Positions 60,601 through 64,000 of a DNA stretch of 64,000 nt are shown here, piece after piece. Made by a program: the position numbers and the translations under genes. Each line of letters begins with the position of its first letter. Position 1 is the stretch's first letter. The notes below the pieces were generated by a model. The model did not search any database. It saw nothing but the letters and a program-made list of their open reading frames with translations, and had not been told where the DNA came from. Source of the DNA: Polynucleobacter sp. MWH-Loch1C5 (GTDB lineage: Bacteria > Pseudomonadota > Gammaproteobacteria > Burkholderiales > Burkholderiaceae); NCBI RefSeq assembly GCF_018881775.1, contig NZ_JACVPR010000001.1, positions 1,564,217 through 1,628,216 on the forward strand, read 5' to 3'.

Positions 60601-63600
60601 GGTGGTGATTCAGCTTTCGGAAGTATATTAGCTGTTGGTGGTGGCGGTGGTGGTAATGCCTCTAATAGTGGCTCAGGGGCTGCGCCAGACTCCGGAGGAT
60701 CTGGTGGTGGGGGACAATGTTATGGAGCTGGGAACTGCAGTTCTACCGGTGCAAGTGGGTCTGTTAGTCAGGGTAATGCTGGTGGTAGCTATGTAGGTAC
60801 ATATAACCTTGGCTCCGGCGGTGGCGGTGGCGGTGCCCTTACTGCTGGCTCTAATTCCACTAACAATGGTATTGGTGGAAATGGTGGTGATGGTGTTAGC
60901 TATGCGATTACAGGGTCTAGTGTTACGTATGCTACAGGTGGTGGAGGTGTAGGCCACAATGGTTCAAATAACGGGCTGGGTGGTAGTAACAACATAAATG
61001 GTAATGCTGCCACTAATGGCGGAAGTTCGCCTGGCGCTGTGCGTGCCAATACCGGTTCTGGAGGTGGTGGTCAATGGCTCTATGCCTCAGTAGGAAATTC
61101 TCAAGCTGGTTCGTCAGGTATTGTTGTGGTCCGTTATGTCACTAGTGGTGGATCAAGTTTAACTATTGATGCTGGCGGTGGTACATCCATGATTGCTGGC
61201 TCAGTTTCAGGTTCCACAGCCCTAATAAAAAATGGGATCGGTCGCTTAAATTTAACTGGGTCCAATACCTATACCGGCGGAACAACTGTTACTGCCGGTA
61301 CATTAGGTATTTATAAAAATGATTCATTGGGCAGTGGTACTCTGACCCTTTCTACGTCAACAACATTGTTGCTAGGCCGTGCTGTTACAAACATTCAAAA
61401 TGCTATTAATCTAACAGGTAATGCCACGATAGATCTTGACACGAGCGTTGAATACCTCGTAGTTGGTGGCGGTGGTGGCGGTGGTGCGCATGTGGGTGGC
61501 GGTGGTGGCGGTGGTGGTGTTTTGACAGGTTTTTTGGATGCAACACTTAATTCGTATGGTGTTTTAGTTGGCTCTGGTGGTAGTGGCGGAGTTATGACTA
61601 ATAATAATTGGAATACTCCCACAACCTCTGCTGCACGTAATGGTGGTTCATCATCTTTAGGAAGTCTGACGGCATTAGGAGGTGGTGGTGGTGGTCAGTG
61701 GACATATATCGAACCTAATCAACATAATCTTGGCACTCCTGTTGCATCAGGTGGTGGATCTGGCGATGCGACTTCAGGGGGGGCTGGTACAGCTGGCCAG
61801 GGTTTTGCAGGGGGTAGTGGTGACGGAACTAGTAATTATGGCTATCAAGCCGGTGGCGGCGGCGGCGCAGGCGGTGCAGGACAAAGTTTTAACTACACCA
61901 CCGGAGGAACGGGTTCTGGTGGATCAGGTAAGGGTGGAGTTGGCCTTCTTGTAGCATGGGCAGGCTCCTTGGGTTTTGGTCAAAACGGTTATTTCGGTGG
62001 TGGCGGTGGTGGTGGTCTACATACTAGTATGTCAGCCTACAATGCTGGAGCTGGTGGGCTGGGCGGAGGTGGTAGTGGTTCCGAAGCAGCAACACCTGCA
62101 ACATCTGGCTCTCCTAACACCGGTGGTGGTGGCGGTGGTGCAGGTTTGCAAAGCACCCAAAATTCGACTGGCGGCAATGGTGGATCAGGTATTGTAATTG
62201 TTCGTTATTTAGGCGCTAGTGCAGCAACTGCGGGAGGTACCACGACTAAAGGAGAAGCTACTGCAGGCTCTGGGTCTGCGTCTGGCTATACTCTTCATAC
62301 ATTTACTGATACTGGTTCAAGCACACTAACTTTTGGAAATTTAGAAGTTACTCTTTCTGGAATGATTTCTGGCAGTGGCCGTTTAGCTGTTAACGCTGCT
62401 GGCGGCAAAATTACATTAACTCAACCGAATACTTACAGTGGTGGCACCAGTGTTTTGGGCGGTTTAGTGATTGCTGGTATAGCGTCCACAGGCGCTATTA
62501 CCAATGGTCCATTTGGTACTGGCACAGTAACGATCAACTCTGGTTATACGGTTGATCTAAACGGTTTTAATGTTGCTAACGCATTTAACCTGAGTGGCAC
62601 GGGTATCAATAGTGATGGCGCTTTAATTAACTCTAGTTCAACTGCAGTAAGTGTAAGTGGAACAATCACATTAGCAGATAATAGTTCTGTTGGTGGGGCA
62701 GGAAATATCACTTTAAGTGGTGATTTATTAGGCTCATATGGGTTGACCAAGGTTGGAGCCAATACGCTCACTTTAACTGGTGTCACCAATGGCACAACTA
62801 CAACAACAATCTCCGTTGGAACATTAAAAATTGGCAATAGTGGTACTTCTGGTGCTTTGGGTTCAGGAGTTATTACAAATAATGGCAGTCTAATCATAGA
62901 CCGATCAAATGCAATAACAGTCACAAATGATATTTCTGGTTCTGGTTCACTAACCAAAAATGGATCAGGAACGCTCACTTTGACTGGTACTAACACTTAT
63001 GCGGGTGCCAGTAACATTAATGTTGGAACATTAGAAGTGTCAGGCACTGGCAAGCTTGGTAATGGTAACTACACAAGTGCACTGACAGTGGGTGCTTCTG
63101 GCGTGTTTACTTTTTCAAGTTCTTCTGATCAAACATTCACTAATATAGCTACTGGTGCTGGAACAGTTAATTTAAATGGCTCTGGTACTGTCACTATCAG
63201 TGGAGATCAAGATTTTACAGGCACTATCAATGTTGCACAAAATGTCACAATGACCGGTGGATCAAACGCCCCTGTTGCTGGTTTAGGTAACGCTACAGCC
63301 ATCAATATCAATTACGGTGGTACGATCACAATGGCAACCACGTCCGACCATAATGGATTCATTGGTAATGGATTCCGTTCAGGTTTAACCTTAACCATTA
63401 ATGCAGGCGGTACCCTCACGTCTGCCACAGGGTCCACAGACACTTTCCACATTAATCCAGGAAGTTTTATTCTCAATGGAGGAACATTGGCTTGGGGTGG
63501 AAGCTCACCTTCTCAGTGGGGATCTTGGTATTTAGGATCCGCAATAACTGTCAATAATGATTCCACTATAAGTGCACGGTTCTTGACATTAAGATATGGT

Positions 63601-64000
63601 GGTGGAACATCATTTAACGTTGCTAGTGGTAAAACTTTAACAATCAGTGGCACAATTATTTCTTCCACCGAGGCCACCTCTTGTGCCTGTGATGCCGAAC
63701 CTCTCAAGATCAATTCTTCTGGCGCAACTGGTACAGTCGTACTAGGCGGCAACAACACCTATAAAGGCGATACCAGTATTTCTGCAGGTACCTTAAAGCT
63801 GACAGGAAGCCTCAGTAATTCGACAGACGTCATTATGAGTAATGGAGCCATTTGGGATCTACAAGTAACCCAAACAATTGCAACTTTAACAATGGCAAGT
63901 GGAAATAGTATTACTCGCTCTACCGGAACTTCTAGTCTGACTATTTCGGGCGTGTCTACTATTGCTAATTCCATTACTACGAGCGGTACACAAACATATA
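57601..64000 (+). CDS. Giant TpsA exoprotein / filamentous haemagglutinin-like adhesin (3' truncated by window)
   Basis: Open frame from ATG 57601 to window end (>2130 codons), 1-nt TGATG overlap with tpsB. N-terminal TPS domain: LPSGGKVAMGQATINQTGNTMNVVQASQRAVINWDSFNVGAQAKVEFVQPNAQASTLNRV...NANGVVFGKSAQVDVG. Confidence 0.93.
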   Translation, partial: MKLHHLAPFLMVLSSGLMAQTAVDALPSGGKVAMGQATINQTGNTMNVVQASQRAVINWDSFNVGAQAKVEFVQPNAQASTLNRVASVSATQIDGMLKANGQVVIANANGVVFGKSAQVDVGSMVATTMNINDKDFMDGKSTYKGNGQGSVVNYGKIQTNDPKGYIALLAPEVRNEGYILARGGAGAVALASGSQVTLDFRGDQLMTVKVDAAAYKSLIENKRLVQVDGGLVVIAANSAAQLMGSVIKNSGRITTSSMVNNGGVIEILADTVHNQGSITANAKGEQGNGGQINIRGNQITLADTSKIKANAKTQGHGGQIIILSNEKTYVSGLIEAKGGKLQGNGGFVDTSSKKILEISGTAKVDTSASNGRAGTWLLDPMDLTITTDSARVINAALQNNNVTIEVQGNVCSGGSCTQNGSGNLTIAQGVTITKTGTIRTSLTFIADGTFYNYGTITQAADSLLDVIIQAKDVNFALGSQIEANTVTVTATQTVTGYGTIRGQGVNSLVNILAQVFNFHGVIAVNSNTQQGGTIRITAQDLTLNPNSRLEANGYEGGVITLSANQTGTIHIEATVQTNGSNGRGGAINISQAADIHIHQAIIQANGENGGNIQIFTDSGDLILQNTLIQTNGSNGRGGSMGLSATNHTIIQNSNIEAKGFNQGGTLLIGNDANNGTLPFSIYTDINSNTIISTDSIHQQNNNFVGGFIETSAHTLNLLGTINAGRGGMWLIDPVDIYIGNSSNHNILNTVINTALQTSDVTINSTGSGSCSGVSCTTLSGSYGDIWLLGAIDKSGSTSTTLTLIAHRSILINAPITNSGSGSLSVVLTAGGEVQVNQPISVKGSLEVTSANQFTTAYLTNVTANNGITKVAGGGLTSLGGDLITSNTPIRINGNLLIRRDVSLTSAGGDITITGSVSSITTAVTTYTSSGTSTFTTGVGVTSVEVMVIGGGGSGGGSVGGGGGAGGVVYYSVYGVSASTSYTVRVGGGGAGAAPSGNGNVGGDSAFGSILAVGGGGGGNASNSGSGAAPDSGGSGGGGQCYGAGNCSSTGASGSVSQGNAGGSYVGTYNLGSGGGGGGALTAGSNSTNNGIGGNGGDGVSYAITGSSVTYATGGGGVGHNGSNNGLGGSNNINGNAATNGGSSPGAVRANTGSGGGGQWLYASVGNSQAGSSGIVVVRYVTSGGSSLTIDAGGGTSMIAGSVSGSTALIKNGIGRLNLTGSNTYTGGTTVTAGTLGIYKNDSLGSGTLTLSTSTTLLLGRAVTNIQNAINLTGNATIDLDTSVEYLVVGGGGGGGAHVGGGGGGGGVLTGFLDATLNSYGVLVGSGGSGGVMTNNNWNTPTTSAARNGGSSSLGSLTALGGGGGGQWTYIEPNQHNLGTPVASGGGSGDATSGGAGTAGQGFAGGSGDGTSNYGYQAGGGGGAGGAGQSFNYTTGGTGSGGSGKGGVGLLVAWAGSLGFGQNGYFGGGGGGGLHTSMSAYNAGAGGLGGGGSGSEAATPATSGSPNTGGGGGGAGLQSTQNSTGGNGGSGIVIVRYLGASAATAGGTTTKGEATAGSGSASGYTLHTFTDTGSSTLTFGNLEVTLSGMISGSGRLAVNAAGGKITLTQPNTYSGGTSVLGGLVIAGIASTGAITNGPFGTGTVTINSGYTVDLNGFNVANAFNLSGTGINSDGALINSSSTAVSVSGTITLADNSSVGGAGNITLSGDLLGSYGLTKVGANTLTLTGVTNGTTTTTISVGTLKIGNSGTSGALGSGVITNNGSLIIDRSNAITVTNDISGSGSLTKNGSGTLTLTGTNTYAGASNINVGTLEVSGTGKLGNGNYTSALTVGASGVFTFSSSSDQTFTNIATGAGTVNLNGSGTVTISGDQDFTGTINVAQNVTMTGGSNAPVAGLGNATAININYGGTITMATTSDHNGFIGNGFRSGLTLTINAGGTLTSATGSTDTFHINPGSFILNGGTLAWGGSSPSQWGSWYLGSAITVNNDSTISARFLTLRYGGGTSFNVASGKTLTISGTIISSTEATSCACDAEPLKINSSGATGTVVLGGNNTYKGDTSISAGTLKLTGSLSNSTDVIMSNGAIWDLQVTQTIATLTMASGNSITRSTGTSSLTISGVSTIANSITTSGTQTY
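60376..61140 (+). repeat. Glycine-rich module 1 within tpsA
   Basis: TYTSSGTSTFTTGVGVTSVEVMVIGGGGSGGGSVGGGGGAGGVVYY...SQAGSSGIVVVRYV. Confidence 0.85.
61207..64000 (+). repeat. Autotransporter-type beta-strand (PATR-like) repeat array within tpsA
   Basis: Recurring 'LxKxGxGxLxLTGxNTYxGxTxxxxGTLxx' units: LIKNGIGRLNLTGSNTYTGGTTVTAGTLGI; GKITLTQPNTYSGGTSVLGGLVIAG; LTKVGANTLTLTGVTNGTTTTTISVGTLKIG; LTKNGSGTLTLTGTNTYAGASNINVGTLEVSG; GTVVLGGNNTYKGDTSISAGTLKLTG. Confidence 0.85.
61447..62325 (+). repeat. Glycine-rich module 2 within tpsA
   Basis: VEYLVVGGGGGGGAHVGGGGGGGGVLTG...GGNGGSGIVIVRYLGASAATAGGTTT...SGYTLHTFTDTGSS. Confidence 0.85.

Noticed and set aside
61395-61622. Minus-strand proline-rich ORF (TPPPPPPPPTCAPPPPPPP) and similar ORFs at 60168-60443, 60673-60957, 62544-62996
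   Set aside because: Direct antisense readings of the GGT/GGC glycine codons and repeat codons of the long + strand tpsA frame; no RBS or domain support.
60440-62170. Possible CRISPR array or satellite DNA in the GGT-rich region
   Set aside because: No regularly spaced identical repeats with unique spacers; repetition is codon-level glycine usage inside an ORF.
61682-62197. + strand ORFs 61682-61954 and 61976-62197 (Val/Leu-rich)
   Set aside because: Out-of-frame readings of the glycine-rich modules; the tpsA frame (from 57601) is continuously open through them.
57601-64000. Contact-dependent inhibition (CdiA/CdiI) system
   Set aside because: No toxin/VENN-type C-terminus or immunity gene visible; the 3' end is outside the window, so this remains untested rather than supported.

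Overview
Chromosomal window from a betaproteobacterium. Gene content and order look Burkholderiales, Polynucleobacter-like; this is inferred from recognised protein families, not from a database search. Positions 1-54.3 kb are mostly dense housekeeping and core metabolism: parE/parC, a methylmalonyl-CoA/propionyl-CoA cluster with a divergent GntR regulator, aceB, tsaB-rimI-holD-like, alr, bamD/rluD/pgeF, phaC-phaB-phaR, rimO, a bktB-like thiolase, serB-mfd, ispDF, mscL, an orphan histidine kinase, tig-clpP-clpX-lon, ppiD-like, tesA/ybbA-like, purL, and three tRNAs (Arg-CCT, Leu-TAG, Val-TAC). The accessory part is 54.3-64 kb: a membrane-anchored LuxR-type regulator, then a two-partner secretion locus. 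The TpsB transporter overlaps by 1 nt a giant TpsA exoprotein that runs off the window (>2130 codons) and is absent from the ORF track. That exoprotein combines an FHA-type secretion domain, duplicated 'WLxDPxD' modules with CSGxSC cysteine pairs, two glycine-rich modules and an array of autotransporter-type beta-strand repeats. Other notable items are a PpiD-like protein that appears to lack its parvulin domain, a HolD(psi)-like protein next to rimI with a UDG-like C-terminus, a 22-bp perfect palindrome over the gntR start codon, an unannotated 44-aa membrane sORF, and a shared 7TM sensor architecture in the histidine kinase and the LuxR-type regulator.
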